A stretch of DNA of 64,000 nt from NCBI GenBank assembly GCA_023101725.1, contig JALJCO010003963.1, positions 62,001 to 126,000 on the forward strand. The letters are read 5' to 3'. This DNA comes from Atherinomorus stipes. Lineage: Eukaryota; Chordata; Actinopteri; Atheriniformes; Atherinidae. The notes beneath the pieces were generated by a model. It was not told the origin of the DNA. It worked only from the letters and a program-made list of their open reading frames with translations, and did not search any database. Position numbers and translations under genes: made by a program. Below are positions 34,056-45,390 of the stretch, in pieces. The first letter of the stretch is position 1; every line of letters begins with the position of its first letter.

Positions 34056-34286
34056 ATGTCAGAGCAAATGAGGGTCATGAGGTGGAAGGAACTGTCCAAG
34101 GAGCTCAGAGACAGAATTGTGGTGAGACACAGATCTGGACAAGGTTACAAAAGAATTTCTGCAGCACTAAAGGTTCCTAAGAGCACGGTGGCCTCCATAG
34201 TCCTTACATGGAAGAAGTTTGGGACGATCCGAACTCTTCATAGACCCGGCCGTCCATCCAAACTGAGCAATTGTGAATTGATTTGA
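34056..34286 (+). pseudogene. Tc1-like transposase, N-terminal DNA-binding part
   Basis: The frame includes KELSKELRDRIVVRHRSG, KRISAALKVPKSTVASIVL and GRPSKLS. This is the first helix-turn-helix and the GRPR-type linker of Tc1 transposases, which bind the terminal repeats. The frame stops where the LINE begins at about 34287. The catalytic half lies at 36148-36755. I chose no firm start; several Met codons lie within 20 codons. Confidence 0.85.
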
Positions 34287-34289
34287 ATT

Positions 34290-36145
34290 TAATTGAATTC
34301 TTTTATGTCATTGTACAGAATACAACAAAATTGGATCGCAATCCTCAAGGTGCCATTAAGATAAAAACATATTACTAAAAATAATTTAAAACCATGCTAA
34401 CACATACACCCACATCCCCATTCTTCTGTCCTCCCATAGCCTCATAATAGGGTGGGGGACCCTCCCGATACATACACATTCGTACACATAAAATAGCAGG
34501 TGATGTTGAATGTAGAAAAAAAAGAAATTGCAATAGTGCGAAACAGTCTATAAAGTAAAGTGCAAACAGCCCAACCCTCTGAAGGGCACAGTCTCTCAGG
34601 TCTAAATGAGCCGTATGTGAGTGTCTGGAAGTGTTCAGTGTACGTATAGCAGTGGGATAGAAACTGTTTTTGAATCTGTTTGTGTGCATGCAGGGCAGGT
34701 GTGTGAATGAGGGTGGTGTGTGGGAGGGTGGACGGGCGGAGGTATATCAGGGCCGTGGTGGGGGTGCGGGCTTGGGTGAGGGGAGTGGGGACCAGTGGGG
34801 CGGATGTGAGGGGATTAGGTGGCTGTGTGGGAGGGGTGGGGGGAGAGTGTGAGAGGGGGGGGGGTGTTGATGGGGTAAAGCTGTGTGGTTGTTTGGGGCA
34901 TGGTGGGGCGCTAGACAGAACAAAAAAAAGCGGCTCTACGTGCCTCTTGGGGGGTCTGCAGGGCCTGGGGATAGTGGGCCGGTGGGCTATGGCCCCTCTG
35001 CTGCCCTCGTTCGCTTCCATCCCTGTCCCCCCTCCCTGGTCTGGGGTGGTTGGGTGCCCCCTGGGGCCACCGCTGGCCCCTTTGCACTGAATGCCGGTCG
35101 GCTGGCCATGGGGGCAGCCGTTCCTGGCCTTACTGTCCTGGAGGGATCCCCAGAGGCAGGGGTACCTAATGCCGACAATGGCTCAACTTCCAGAGGAGAA
35201 TTTACACCCCTCTGGTCTCCCTTCCCAAGGCCTCTCTCCCCCTTCACCCTACCTCACACACACACACACATGTAGGTTCTTGGGGAGGGCGCGTGTCAAG
35301 CAAGCGCGGTGAGGGGGGGGCATAAAAGTGCCTTTGTTCGCCACGTCTAGAGACAGCCTGTTCCTCAGTTTTAACCACACTTTGACACCTAAACACAAAA
35401 TAACACAACCACTTCTGAGAGGCAGGCCATATAGTGTATGAAAGGGGGGGCGGTTGGGTGGTCATACCGCCTGTGCGATCTCACTTCTGACATGACTTGG
35501 TACTGCCTCTCAGTTTTAATCGCAAACACACAGTCATGAGCGGGGGGGGGTCCTTTTATACCCCAGTCTCCCAGGTGCTACTGGGGGGAAGTGGCTGCGT
35601 CACGAGCTAGTGGCGCAGCACCTTCTCCGGTCCGGGTTATCACCCAGGAGGTACGGAGGCAAGGGTAAGACTGAGGTGGGTGAGTGAGAGCAAATGAATG
35701 TGAGTGTGAAAGAGGAAATGTGGGAGTGAGGAATATAGGCTGGAAGAGGGAGGAGATGTGGGTAAGTGATTGGAGGGAAGGGGGGATGGGGGAGGGAGGC
35801 GTGTGCTTGTGGGTGTCGGGTAGGGATGGGTGGTGTGAGGGGTTGAAGAAAGACGGGCTTGAGTGTGTCAGGTCGGAGGGAAGGGTAGGGCTGGGCATGT
35901 GTGGGGGGGGGGCATGGGGGTACTTGGGGGGGGGGGTCTCCTCCAGGTGGTGTTTCCTGAGTGTTCTCAGGAAGTGGACTCACTGCTGGGCCTTCTTGAC
36001 CATGTGGTGGGTGTTGGTGGCCCAAGAGAGGTCCTCTGTGATGTGTATGTCCATGAATTTGAAGGCTGGAATCAGTACTGGAGCCCCCTTGATGCCAATA
36101 CTGATTTTTTCCTCCAAAAGTTCATGATTATTTAATTTGTTTGGG
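34290..36145 (-). pseudogene. L2-like LINE 3' fragment, antisense in the Tc1 element
   Basis: On the minus strand, the segment at 35955-36090 reads KGAPVLIPAFKFMDIHITED then LSWATNTHHMVKKAQQ, the C-terminal part of L2-type ORF2. Near 34640-34690 it reads RFKNSFYPTAIRTLN, the usual last residues of that protein. A 3' untranslated region follows to an ATTGA-rich tail at 34290-34310. The sequence between these blocks (34700-35940) is replaced by a G-rich segment. Confidence 0.75.
34700..35940. repeat. G-rich low-complexity segment inside the LINE fragment
   Basis: The plus strand is dominated by GGGTG, GGTGGGG and GAGGG words with several short G-runs, and it contains many overlapping open frames on both strands without motifs. 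It lies where the L2-like coding sequence should be. It could be an expanded G-rich tandem-like insertion or an unrecognised repeat. Confidence 0.5.
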
Positions 36146-36147
36146 AT

Positions 36148-36755
36148 GTGGTGAGGATGAGAAATAGGATTCTCTGGTCTGATGAGACCAAGATTGAACT
36201 TTTTGAAGTTAATTCTAAGCGGTATGTGTGGAGAAAAACAGGCACTGCTCATCACCTGCCCAATACCATCCCAAGAGTGAAACACGGTGGTGGTAGCATC
36301 ATGCTATGGGGGTGTTTTTCAGCTGCAGGGACAGGATGACTGGTTGCAGTTGAAGGAAAGATGAATGCGGCCAAGTACAGAGAGATCCTGGAAGAAAAGC
36401 TCTTCCAGAGTTCAGGACCTCAGACTGGGCCGAAGGTTCACCTTCCAACAAGACAATGACCCTCACACACAGCTGAAATAACAAAGGAGTGGCTTCAGAA
36501 CAACTCTGGACCATTGTGGACCCGCCCAGCCAGAACCCTGACTTAAACCCAACTGAACATCTCTGGAGAGACCTGAAAATAGTTGAACACCACCGTTCAC
36601 CATCCAACTTGGCAGAACTGGAGAGGATCTGCAAGGAAGAACGCAGAAGATCCCAAATCCAGGTGTGGAACACTTCTTGCATCATTCCCAAGAAGACTCA
36701 TGGCTGTACCAGCTCAGAAGGGGCTTCTAAAAGGGTCTGAGTACTTATGACCATG
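36148..36755 (+). pseudogene. Tc1-like transposase, catalytic part
   Basis: The sequence reads [20 protein letters not shown], then [19 protein letters not shown] before a stop, and further on an out-of-frame QPEP/NPTEHLWRDLK-like block near 36530-36580 (NPDLNPTEHLWRDL). WSDET contains the first catalytic Asp and GGGSIMLWG is the hallmark central motif. The second Asp region (DNDPKHT in relatives) is garbled near 36460. Frameshifts make it inactive. Confidence 0.85.
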
Positions 36756-37285
36756 TCATATTTCAGTTTTTCTTTTTTAATAAATTTGCAAAAATTTCTA
36801 CATTTCTGTTTCTTTCTGTCAAGATGGGGTGCTGAGTGACATTAATGAGAAATAAAATAAACTCTTGATTTTGGCAAATGGCTGCAATGAAACAAAGAGT
36901 GAAAAGTTTAAGAGGGTCTGAATGCTTTCTGTACCCACTGTAAGATCGTGTTTTAGGCCAATGAATCTTATTTCAAGAAATCTTATCAAGAAAATTTTGC
37001 TTGTTCCATTGGCAGAACTTTTTTGCTTCTTACAAGCAAAAAAAAAAAAAAACAAACAATCTTGGCCACTCTTAAAATGAGTAAAAAAAAAGTTTAGGGT
37101 TTTTTTTTTTGTTTTTGCTTATTTTACTCCAGACATAGACAACCTGTTTTTTTTTTTTTGTTGTTGTTTTTTTCAGACCCACAGAGAACTTTCCACTGTC
37201 CCATTGATCTTTAGCTGCTCCTGATTGGTAATCATCATCAATTTCTCTGATTGTTGGAAAGGGAGTGGCTTCCTTATAATGCCCA

Positions 37286-38400
37286 GGGATCTCATTTACA
37301 AAACTGTGCATAGGATCTTTACTAAAGGTGTACGTACGCCCAAAACCAAAAGTTTGCATACGCCAAAAAAATTCAGATTTATAAAACGTATGCACAGATT
37401 CATGCAATTTCCCCTTTATAAGTCACACTGCTCCTGGAAGTTTGCGCAGGTGAATTTGACTAATATGCCGCCCCCTACACACCTACTTTCTACCATAAAT
37501 GGTCAATGCAAAGCACCTCATGGATGTCTGCATATAAATGAGCCAGCTGATCTGAGGCACTTAAAGCTGAATCGTGGCTACCAAAAAAATAATAAAACAC
37601 AATTTTGCGGAGACGGAAGTGGAGGTGCTTGCTGGTGAGTTTGGATCCTCACAAAATCATTTTATTTGGGCGTCACAGGAAACACAGATGAAGGAAAGTC
37701 TGCTGATGCAGCAGGTTGTTGTGGTGGTGGTGATGTAACAGAGGTCTGTTCCAGAAGTTGTGCTGTGGAACTGTTGAGGAAACACCATGTCAGAGCAACT
37801 GTGTGCAGAACACAGAACACCTGTTGGGTGTGAAGCCCCCCCCCTCGCCAGTCTTTGGTGAGGTTGATGACTCCACCACAGCGCGCACTGTGGTTAGCAG
37901 CTGCTGATGCGTCTGGATGGACTCGATTTCGGTGGTCGGTCTATCTGGGTCCAGTTCGTAGACAAAAGCGCCTCAAAAGTAAATCTGATTTTTTTTTTTT
38001 TTTTGTTATACTTGTATGATCCCCGAGGGGAAATTAGGGCTCTGCATTTCACCCATCTCTGTACTGTGAGCATCAGAGAGCAGTGGGCTGCTACTTAGAG
38101 CGCCCGGGGAGCAGTTGGGGGGTTAAGGACCTTGCTCAGGGGTCCACAGTGTTTAATCTAGGAGTCGTGTCGGGGACTCGATACCGGGTCCTCCGCGCCA
38201 AAGCCCACAACGCTACCACTAGGCCACCCACTCCCCTAATTATCAGCCAGTCATTATCATCATTGGGCCAGGAAATCCTGAAAACGCGTTCCCTTCTATT
38301 TTTCCCATCTGTAGGTCCTCCGTGTCCCTACGGTATTAACATGTTTGCATCAGTCAGTCTGACTGCCGCACACCTTGTCAGAATAGATGTATTAAGGTCC
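37286..38400 (+). mobile_element. Harbinger-like element, copy 2, carrying a SINE
   Basis: It starts GGGATCTCATTTACAAAACT and follows copy 1 (17353-18210) in order, including TTTTGCGGAGACGGAAGTGG of the Myb/SANT-like start. In this copy a frameshift follows the residues FAETEVEVLAG. A SINE (37989-38236) interrupts the region where copy 1 has the empty site. No right inverted end was found. Confidence 0.6.
37989..38236 (-). mobile_element. tRNA-derived SINE of the second family, copy 2
   Basis: It matches copy 1 at 28023-28274 end to end. On the minus strand it opens GGGGAGTGGGTGGCCTAGTG; the B box has one change (GGTATCGAGTCCC). A poly(A) tail appears as a T run at 37989-38004. Comparison with the Harbinger-like copy at 17353-18210, which lacks it, shows the insertion point between GTAAATSTGATT and ATTAKC-type host sequence. 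Confidence 0.85.
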
Positions 38401-39580
38401 AGTTTACCTGACCCACTGTCTCAGTTCCCACATCTCCTTCCAGGACACCGTCTACAGGTGCCTGTCCATCTGTCTCTGGTTAGTATGCATCCTCCTGGAA
38501 GCTGAAGAAACTGGTTGATGGTAGGATTATTAAAATGCATGGCTACTCAGAGCCAGGTTTCTTTGATTGGTTAACATGCCGCATCATGACGCAAAAATTC
38601 AGATTTTCCAACACCTGCATCCATCAAACACTCAAATTCTCAAACACACTACAGACTTTTCAACATCTGGAGGCGCGTCGGCCAGTAGGCATGTTTACAT
38701 GGAGCAGTTTTGATCAAACACCAATCAGAATAAAAATGTCATGTCAACATGTCGGCTGATCAGAAAGAATATTCCGTCTGACAGAGAGGGGTGGTTTCAA
38801 CCTTTTCACGATGAGATCAGCAGGAAAAATGAGTATGTAAACACTCATTCCGATGGTTTCTGTGGTACGTTGTCTCTGTGCATCCCCCACAGAACGGGAC
38901 TGTGGAGGATGCAACGTTGTTGTTAGAAACTGAAAGAGTTGAGAATTATCGAGCATTCCAACAGTCAAAAGATTGTAAATTTGACAAAAAGGAACCCCTT
39001 TTCTTCTGAACTAGGAGCCGGTGCACATGTCAAAAGGAGGGCTGGGTGATATATCGAATATACTTGAAATACCACAGTTGGTCCCCTGTGGGATATAGAA
39101 AATGACTATATTCGTCATATTTGATGATTCAATTGTTTTTAGTTGCAGGTGGGATTTTCTCACTCCTCGTCTCTCTGCACTGATCTGCACAGAAAGATAA
39201 AACAAGCGCTCCTAGTTGCGTTCATCAAGTGTGCTGCCTGCTTAAGCATGTACATGATATCGTGCTTTACGTTTCAACCAACTACTGTAATTAACACACA
39301 TACCCCGCACAATACTTAGAAAGACGTAAGTTTTCGAGGCTCACGCGTGTAAAACACATTTGGCGCACATGTGAGTCGTTTGCTCACTGGTTTCTCTGAT
39401 ATCTCGTTTACAACATTGCACTCGCTCACGTGACTTAGCATAAGTTTTAACAAAGAGCTTTTTAAGAGCTTGTCACACTAATTAGATCTGAAATCTAAAC
39501 GTTTTAACTGTTTTTTAAATAACTTTTAGTAACTATCAACTTATTTATTCCCTATTTCAATGTGGGCAATATCTTGATGG
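38401..39580. other. No gene seen
   Basis: A degraded GGGCTGGGTGATATATCG at 39042-39059 resembles the left end of a hAT-type element, but no right end or duplication was found. Otherwise this is noncoding sequence. Confidence 0.45.
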
Positions 39581-39589
39581 TTGTAGTTC

Positions 39590-40373
39590 CTGGGACCTTT
39601 GTTATTTTACCTTTATATTAATGACCTTCCTGATGTTTGTTCTGACCTTATATGATGTATGCAGACGATGCTGTAGTCTTTACACATGGGAAAGATCCCA
39701 AAACAACTGCTGCAACACTTACAGATGCCTTAGCCAAAGTACAAGATTGGCTAAGAAATGCCTGTCTTCTACTGAACACACAAAAAAATCTGTTTGCATG
39801 ATGTTTACAAAAATATCTGTGGAGTAGAACAATCAATGCTTCCAAACAGATCCTATTTGTTTCTGTAGGGAGATGAGCTGGAATTAGTTAACCGTTTTAA
39901 ATACCTTGGTGTATTTCTGGACTCGGGTCTCACCTTCAAAAACATATTAAAAAAGTAACTCAAACAGTTAACTTCAACCTAAAAAAATTTAAACACATTA
40001 GACCTTTTACTACAGTTTAGGCCGCCAAAGCCTACTTCCACTGCAGCATCTTATCACATATTGAATACTGCTTTACAACCTGGTCATTTGTTGGTGTCAC
40101 TTCAGAACGGCTCTATAAAAGAGCAATCAAAGTGTTTGATAGGAAGCCAAAGTCACATCACATCTGCCCACTGTTACAGAAACACAATTTTTTAAGTTTT
40201 GAAATTTATGAATTATTAAAAATATTTGTCTCGTTTATAAAGGTGTTCATGGGATGGCCCCGCCACCCCTGGAGGAATTCATTAAGACACGTAACAGCAT
40301 AAGCAGCACCAGGTCAGCCTTCAGGGGTGACTGAGTTTAGAAGATCCTCGTTTGCACAGAATATGTTACCTGT
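39590..40373 (+). pseudogene. Non-LTR retrotransposon reverse transcriptase fragment, left of a hAT insertion
   Basis: The plus strand reads LGPLLFYLYINDLPDV (from about 39591), then after a one-base frameshift YADDAVVFTHGKD, the catalytic YADD block, and LTDALAKVQDWLRNACLLLN. Later blocks include GVHGMAPPPLEEFIKTRN. This order is that of the Jockey/L2/Rex group; I cannot fix the clade. The 5' half of ORF2 is absent. The fragment is split at 40373 and continues at 41573. Confidence 0.8.
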
Positions 40374-41564
40374 TAGGGGTGGGCAATATCATATCGTTTG
40401 TGATAATACCAGTAGTTTTTTTGACACTGGTAGAAAATCTTATACCGTGATAACACATGATCACACATTTTCGGCCTGATGACGTCATTCAATCACACCC
40501 TGCAGCATCTGTTTCCCCATCACTGACCCGGCTATATTGTCCGTGCCACACAATCCTGGGAAATAAATAATTATACATGGACATCAAAAAATGTTAACTG
40601 AAGCTGCTTTGCTGCCTCACAGGAAGGATAAGCTGTCAGAAATATGCGCTGCACATGAATGCAGCAGCGACGGGGAGAGAAGCAGAGCCCACAGGCAGGT
40701 AAACTTCTCCAGCATCTGACAAGCTGATTACGTGTGGAGTCCAGGAGGACCGACATCTGTGTGTTCTGAAGAACGCCCGGCCGGTACTCCAGGGTGGCCA
40801 GCGGCCGACCGGGTCTCACTCAGTTCCAGCAATGTCACGGGTTTGTCCTGACCTTCGCAGCACGTCAACTCTCACCAGCCTTTAATGTAACGTGAGCGAT
40901 ACGTAGTGTCCGTGAGTGCGGGGATCCACGAGAAAGCAAATGATTAAAACGAACGTGATCTGCTCCGGAGGCCACGCTGGACACAGGCTGGGTGGGAACT
41001 GATGGATGAAGCTACTAAATGCTGCTAAATGTTTAGCTAGAAGGCAGCTAGCAGCAACACTGCAGCACAAGTTCATGTTAACGTTAGCAGCGTCCAAGAA
41101 GTGAGTGGAGCTGCATGTGAAGACGATGGACAGAGATGATGGTGGACGTTCCACATACATGAATGGTTAGTAAGATAAAGGAAGAAATAGAACTAGGCTA
41201 CTTGTGTGGGCTGACGTTTGGAAATGTCAAGTTGCATTTTACATCTATACCCAGTTTGTTTTGCTCAGTATGTAAAAAATTAAAATGAAATGATGATTAA
41301 AGTAGTTACAATGGCTAAGCTTGAAGCATTTTATCTGTAAAATGCCAGATGCAGCAGTAATATTAACACATACGTATGTGTAATAATGTTAATAAATCAA
41401 GACACAGTATGGAACTGTAGAGGCTTTATTAAAAGTGGGTATCAGTGAAAGGATTTTACAGAAGCTCTGACTTCTCAATAAGACATATCGTCTGCGATAT
41501 TGTCATCGAGGTATTTTGGAAAATATATCGTGATATCATTTTTTGGCAATATCGCCCACCCCTA
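40374..41564. mobile_element. hAT-type non-autonomous element with perfect 8-bp duplication
   Basis: The target duplication TTACCTGT lies at 40366-40373 and 41565-41572. The ends are TAGGGGTGGGCAATATC and, in reverse, TAGGGGTGGGCGATATTGC. An 8-bp duplication and this end are diagnostic of hAT. No transposase is encoded. Removing the element and one duplication restores an open frame across the LINE host. Confidence 0.93.
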
Positions 41565-41572
41565 TTACCTGT

Positions 41573-41665
41573 TACCATCCAAGACAGCTCTTCATATATC
41601 TCTTTCAAGAAACAGCTCAAAGCATGTTTATTCTGTAATCAGCATTACCAACACTAATTTTCTGT
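41573..41665 (+). pseudogene. Non-LTR retrotransposon fragment, right of the hAT insertion
   Basis: This continues the C-terminal frame of the LINE at 39590-40373 with SSYISFKKQLKACLFCNQHY, a typical end of such ORF2 proteins, followed by a stop near 41658. The downstream 3' end is not clear. Confidence 0.75.
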
Positions 41666-43327
41666 GATTGTGTGTGTTTGGATGTAGAGATGCATTATAC
41701 TATGTGTGTGTGCATGTGTGTTTGTTCCTTTATTCCTCATATGAGGATTTGAGTTTGTACTAAGTTTTGTACTGAGTTTGTACTCAAGAGTTTTAATTTC
41801 AAAATTGTTTCTAATACTGACATTTTAATGTAATTTGTGTTTATTGTTTTAACTGCACACTCTTGCTTTTAAACGTTTGGTTATTATTTTTGTTGTATTT
41901 ACAATGTATTAATGTATTGCTGTTTTTTTGGAGGGGTGGGGGCCGGGACTACGGATGGAAAGTAGCATTTTGCTAAATCTGGTATATTTCCAGAGAAATT
42001 CTGTTCATTAATATACATTGTCCCATTTAAATAAAGTCTTAAAGTGATGGAGGTTCCATCTCTCTTCTCTATTGGTAATTAATAACACATTGCTCTGACG
42101 TGGAACCTTTCATGGATTAGTTTTACTAGGATTGTAACTGGACTGTGTCTGTAAACGCGAGCTGAAGCTTGGTGTGAATTGCTGCTGTATAATTGTATAA
42201 ATAAAGCTGTTTTGTCTTTTGTGCACTGGGAAAAAAAAACTGAAGTAAAACTCTTCGCTCTGCAACTGCAGACACTTAAGCAAGATTTTAAGGACCAAAA
42301 CTGGATATTTTTGGGACTTTCTGCACTTTGAATTCACTGAGTGCCATTGGCGGCATTTGCCACCAATTGCTATTTTAGGTATGAAACACAGAAGAAGTCT
42401 GAGAAGGATTAATGTAAATATCACGCTTGTACCTTTAAGTGTTCAACTGTAAGTCACCACCAGATGACGTGATCAGAGGGGGGGGAGAGAGGCAGAAGAA
42501 GGGGTGAGATCTGGGGGAATGGTCTGGTCCAGACTCCGGAACAGTAGGTGGCGGTAATGCACCCATAAGCTGGATGCCAACCACTATTAAACAAGAGGAA
42601 GAAGAAGAGCGATCTGTGGGAGAAATGGTGAGGAAAGCGGACGGTGTTGGAGTGTGGAAGCAGTTATCAATCAGAGAAAGTTTGAGTTTTTAAGGCATTA
42701 GTCTGCCCTCTGCAGAAAAAGCTCATTTTCTCAGACTTTGGGTCAGAATCTGATGTTTTGCAGAAACCACATTATGTTCAACAGCTGATTTCTAAAAAAC
42801 AGAAAGTGCTAAGAAACTTTTTTTTTTTTTTGATGAAAGAACAACGTCAGATGTTTCTTTGAATAAATTTTTATGTAGTCATGAAACTAAATCTTCTGTG
42901 GGTCTTGAAAGACCTGTTAAAATACCCCAAAATGCTGGCACCAGGGACCATCTGCCCTGATAATGGCTGGCACTCAGTGAGTTAAAGGAGTGATGACATA
43001 GCAGTAAAAACTGGTTCATGTAGTTGACGTAACTGTGTGGCAGATTGAATTGCCCTAAACTCAGTAAAATGTCTTTATCATAAATAAGAGATACCTGATA
43101 GGTCACATTTGAAATGTTATTGTTCTTTATAAACTTTTTTGTTTTTTTTTCTTAGTTTGATCTTTTTGGAGTATTTTTCTGATTATAACCTGTTTGAATG
43201 AATCTGTAGAAACCGAAAGTGTTACCTGTTTGAGTTTATTAGTAGAAACTAAAACAGTTACCAGAAGATGCCAGCAGGGGAGGTGGAAGTGTTGAGCTGT
43301 GTAACGAGGCACGCCTCTTCCTCACCT
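41666..43327. other. No gene seen
   Basis: An AATAAA-rich AT region. Near 42540-42605 the words AGTAGGTGGCGGTAATGCAC, GGATGCCAACCAC and GAAGAAGAAG form a block I recall as widely dispersed in fish genomes. No coding or tandem structure was found. Confidence 0.45.
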
Positions 43328-43371
43328 CAGTTAATACATGCGGGAGCCAAGGAAAGCTGGTGTCTGCGTGT
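43328..43371. repeat. 44-bp direct repeat, copy 1
   Basis: Begins CAGTTAATACATGCGGGAGC and ends GGTGTCTGCGTGT. It is identical to 43890-43933, 562 bp downstream. Confidence 0.93.
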
Positions 43372-43889
43372 GTCTGCGTATGAATCCTCTCATAACAACT
43401 GTTAATGTTTGCATATGGGTTAAATGTTTGCTAAACCTGCTTAAGACGGCTCTTTTAGCTCAATGTGGCTGCATGTTTTAAAGTAACAAAGTAAGTTCCG
43501 TGATGACAATAGGCCTTGTTCAAAGTTGGTGGGAATTAGCTTAACGCTAACCGTGTTATATGCTAACTGGCCTCCTGTATACAAAGCTGCATTAATTGTA
43601 AAATCTGTGGAATTAGTTGTAAAGCTACTATTGTCATGCCCCATATCTGAAGTGTTTTGTGTTGAATTTCTGAATTGTTATATTAATCATTAGATTACTG
43701 TGACATGTGGGTTAGATCAAATGATTGTGGCATCAAGCTAAGTTACTGTAGTTTCATTTTTGTTTATTCACTGTATAATATTTTGGTACTGACATTTTTG
43801 TCAAATGTATACAAATGCTGGCAATACAGATGCACGTATATATATACCTGTGCCACAATTGTATGTCATGGAATGTAACCAATTTGTGT

Positions 43890-43933
43890 CAGTTAATACA
43901 TGCGGGAGCCAAGGAAAGCTGGTGTCTGCGTGT
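43890..43933. repeat. 44-bp direct repeat, copy 2
   Basis: Identical to 43328-43371. The DNA between the copies is AT-rich and codes for nothing I recognise. The copies have no inverted ends and are far longer than a normal target duplication. Confidence 0.93.
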
Positions 43934-44014
43934 CCTTAACTTATTTCCCCTTTTATCAGGGCTTTTACAACTGCATAAATACTCACAAAAGGAAAAAAAA
44001 TGTCACTTTTTACA

Positions 44015-44641
44015 GCCGGGGATTGTTTTGGCAGCTAGACCTCCCCAGTTGGGTGCGATAATGATATGCAGCTTTGCCCGGAGACCACGTTGACTTCATT
44101 TTGATTGACTACATCTTATTTGGCTATAACCTTATTTAGAGAAAGTAGGTCAAGCTGTAGTCGGAGTTTGCTAAAGGCTATCTGCTAGCAACATGTGCAT
44201 TTCAGACAGTGAGCTACGTTTATCAGACCAGACAGCATTTAGAAAATAAATAAACTTACAGGTAATGAAAAGGTTGTGGCCCCCTCCCTCAGTGTTACTG
44301 CAGAAGTTTGCTTTTAAATCCATTTGTTTGAAAACCCAGACCTGACTGCTCAGCAGTTACTCAGCTACACTCACACAGTTGAATCAGCGAAGGAGGGGGG
44401 GAGAGAGGGGGGGGGGGGGGGCTGTTTGCTTGATAGTGTGCTCTGATTGGAGCAATAGAACTACATAGAATGATAAGCTGCTGTCTGATTGAACTCTTTC
44501 TGAAAAAAGAAACAAAGCTGACAGACCATAAACAGGAACTTTGATTCTCACTCTGGACATTCACATGGCCTCATCAGAGCACAACAGATCATATTATACC
44601 CCCAAAACCCCAGAAAAGGGAAATTTGATGTCATGGCACCT
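44015..44641. mobile_element. TTAA-type non-autonomous DNA element, copy 2
   Basis: Closely matches 8880-9687: AGACCACGTTGACTTCATTT, GCTAGCAACATG, a G-rich run (44393-44421), and an identical 3' part ending ATGTCATGGCACCT before TTAA at 44642-44645. It has only about one unit of the 18-bp array. The left end is not defined. Confidence 0.65.
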
Positions 44642-44645
44642 TTAA

Positions 44646-45382
44646 GACTCGCTGAGTGTTTCAGTTTCATACTTTTTTTTTTTCTAAATACCAAGATGAC
44701 TAACTTGTGTAAAAGTTGAGTAATCTTGTCGTGACACTGCATTATTTTTTTAAACTAAGTTCCTGCCTCTCCACCTCCATGTACTTCCACCGGTTTCCTA
44801 CACTGATGCAGCAAAGACCTCAAGATTTTCCTGAACCAAAAATACCTTACTTGTGGTCTTAGGCCTTAAACCAGTCCATAACCCTGAACTAACCCCTGGA
44901 TGGAGGCAAAACCAGCTGAAATGCCTCACCCCATTAAAATGTCCTCATCCCACAGAGATAAAACTTAACCCAGGACAAGAACATACTCTCTGATGCACTT
45001 ACCGCTCTTACCCACACCGCCTCTCTCTCTTACTGATGTGCAGCCCACGGGCCACGGCGTGCTGTGACTGATATACATTCTGACATGTCAAAGAGAGAGG
45101 CAGCGCGGCGCTGCCCGTGGCAACCAGGAGAAACATGCTAATAGCGAGGTGCATTAGTGCACTCAGAGACGGGCCCACTAATCAGAGGGGACATTTGCCC
45201 CACTCTGACTCTGAGAGTGCGAGTGGCTCCTCCATCGCTTTCCCTGCACATCCACCCTCATCAGCGGCAACTTCCACCCCCACAATTACCTCCACCATCT
45301 GCATTCACCACATTCCACATTGTTTATTTACATGTGTAAAAAAAGTACATAGGAAGTTAGTAAAACTTTATTTATATAGCAC
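44646..45382. other. No gene; possible conserved noncoding segment
   Basis: The stretch 45000-45300 is GC-balanced and apparently unique, with the inverted words GGGCCACGGC and GCTGCCCGTGG. It has the look of constrained noncoding sequence, but I cannot test that. The final part (45360-45390) is the left half of another dispersed repeat, TTTATTTATATAGCACCTTT, which hosts the next hAT element. Confidence 0.35.
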
Positions 45383-45390
45383 CTTTTAAG

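Larger units (their letters stand above)
33177..36940 (+). mobile_element. Tc1-like transposon split by an antisense LINE
   Basis: The element is bounded by TA at 33175-33176 and 36941-36942. The inverted ends are CAGTGGGCACAGAGGTATTC on the left and, in reverse, CAGTGGGTACAGAAAGCATTC-type on the right (first bases CAGTGGGTACAG). This end and the internal GTATTCAGACCC words are typical of a common fish Tc1 family. The transposase gene starts near 34056 and resumes near 36148 after an inserted LINE fragment. Confidence 0.9.
33060..37060 (+). repeat. Dispersed repeat, interrupted by a Tc1 element
   Basis: The segments 33060-33176 (CCGCAAAAACTCAAATCTTATC onward) and 36943-37060 (AAGATCGTGTTTTAGGCCAA onward, with TCTTATTTCAAGAAATCTTA) are the two halves of one AT-rich dispersed repeat, with the Tc1 element inserted at a TA between them. 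A minus-strand fragment of the first half lies near 15125-15240. Confidence 0.6.

Noticed and set aside
34442..36127. Several 100-190-codon frames in the G-rich segment as genes
   Set aside because: They overlap on both strands, are proline/glycine-rich from base composition, and lie inside a LINE fragment nested in Tc1.
43328..43933. Solo or paired LTRs
   Set aside because: Direct repeats of only 44 bp without TG...CA ends, primer-binding site or polypurine tract.
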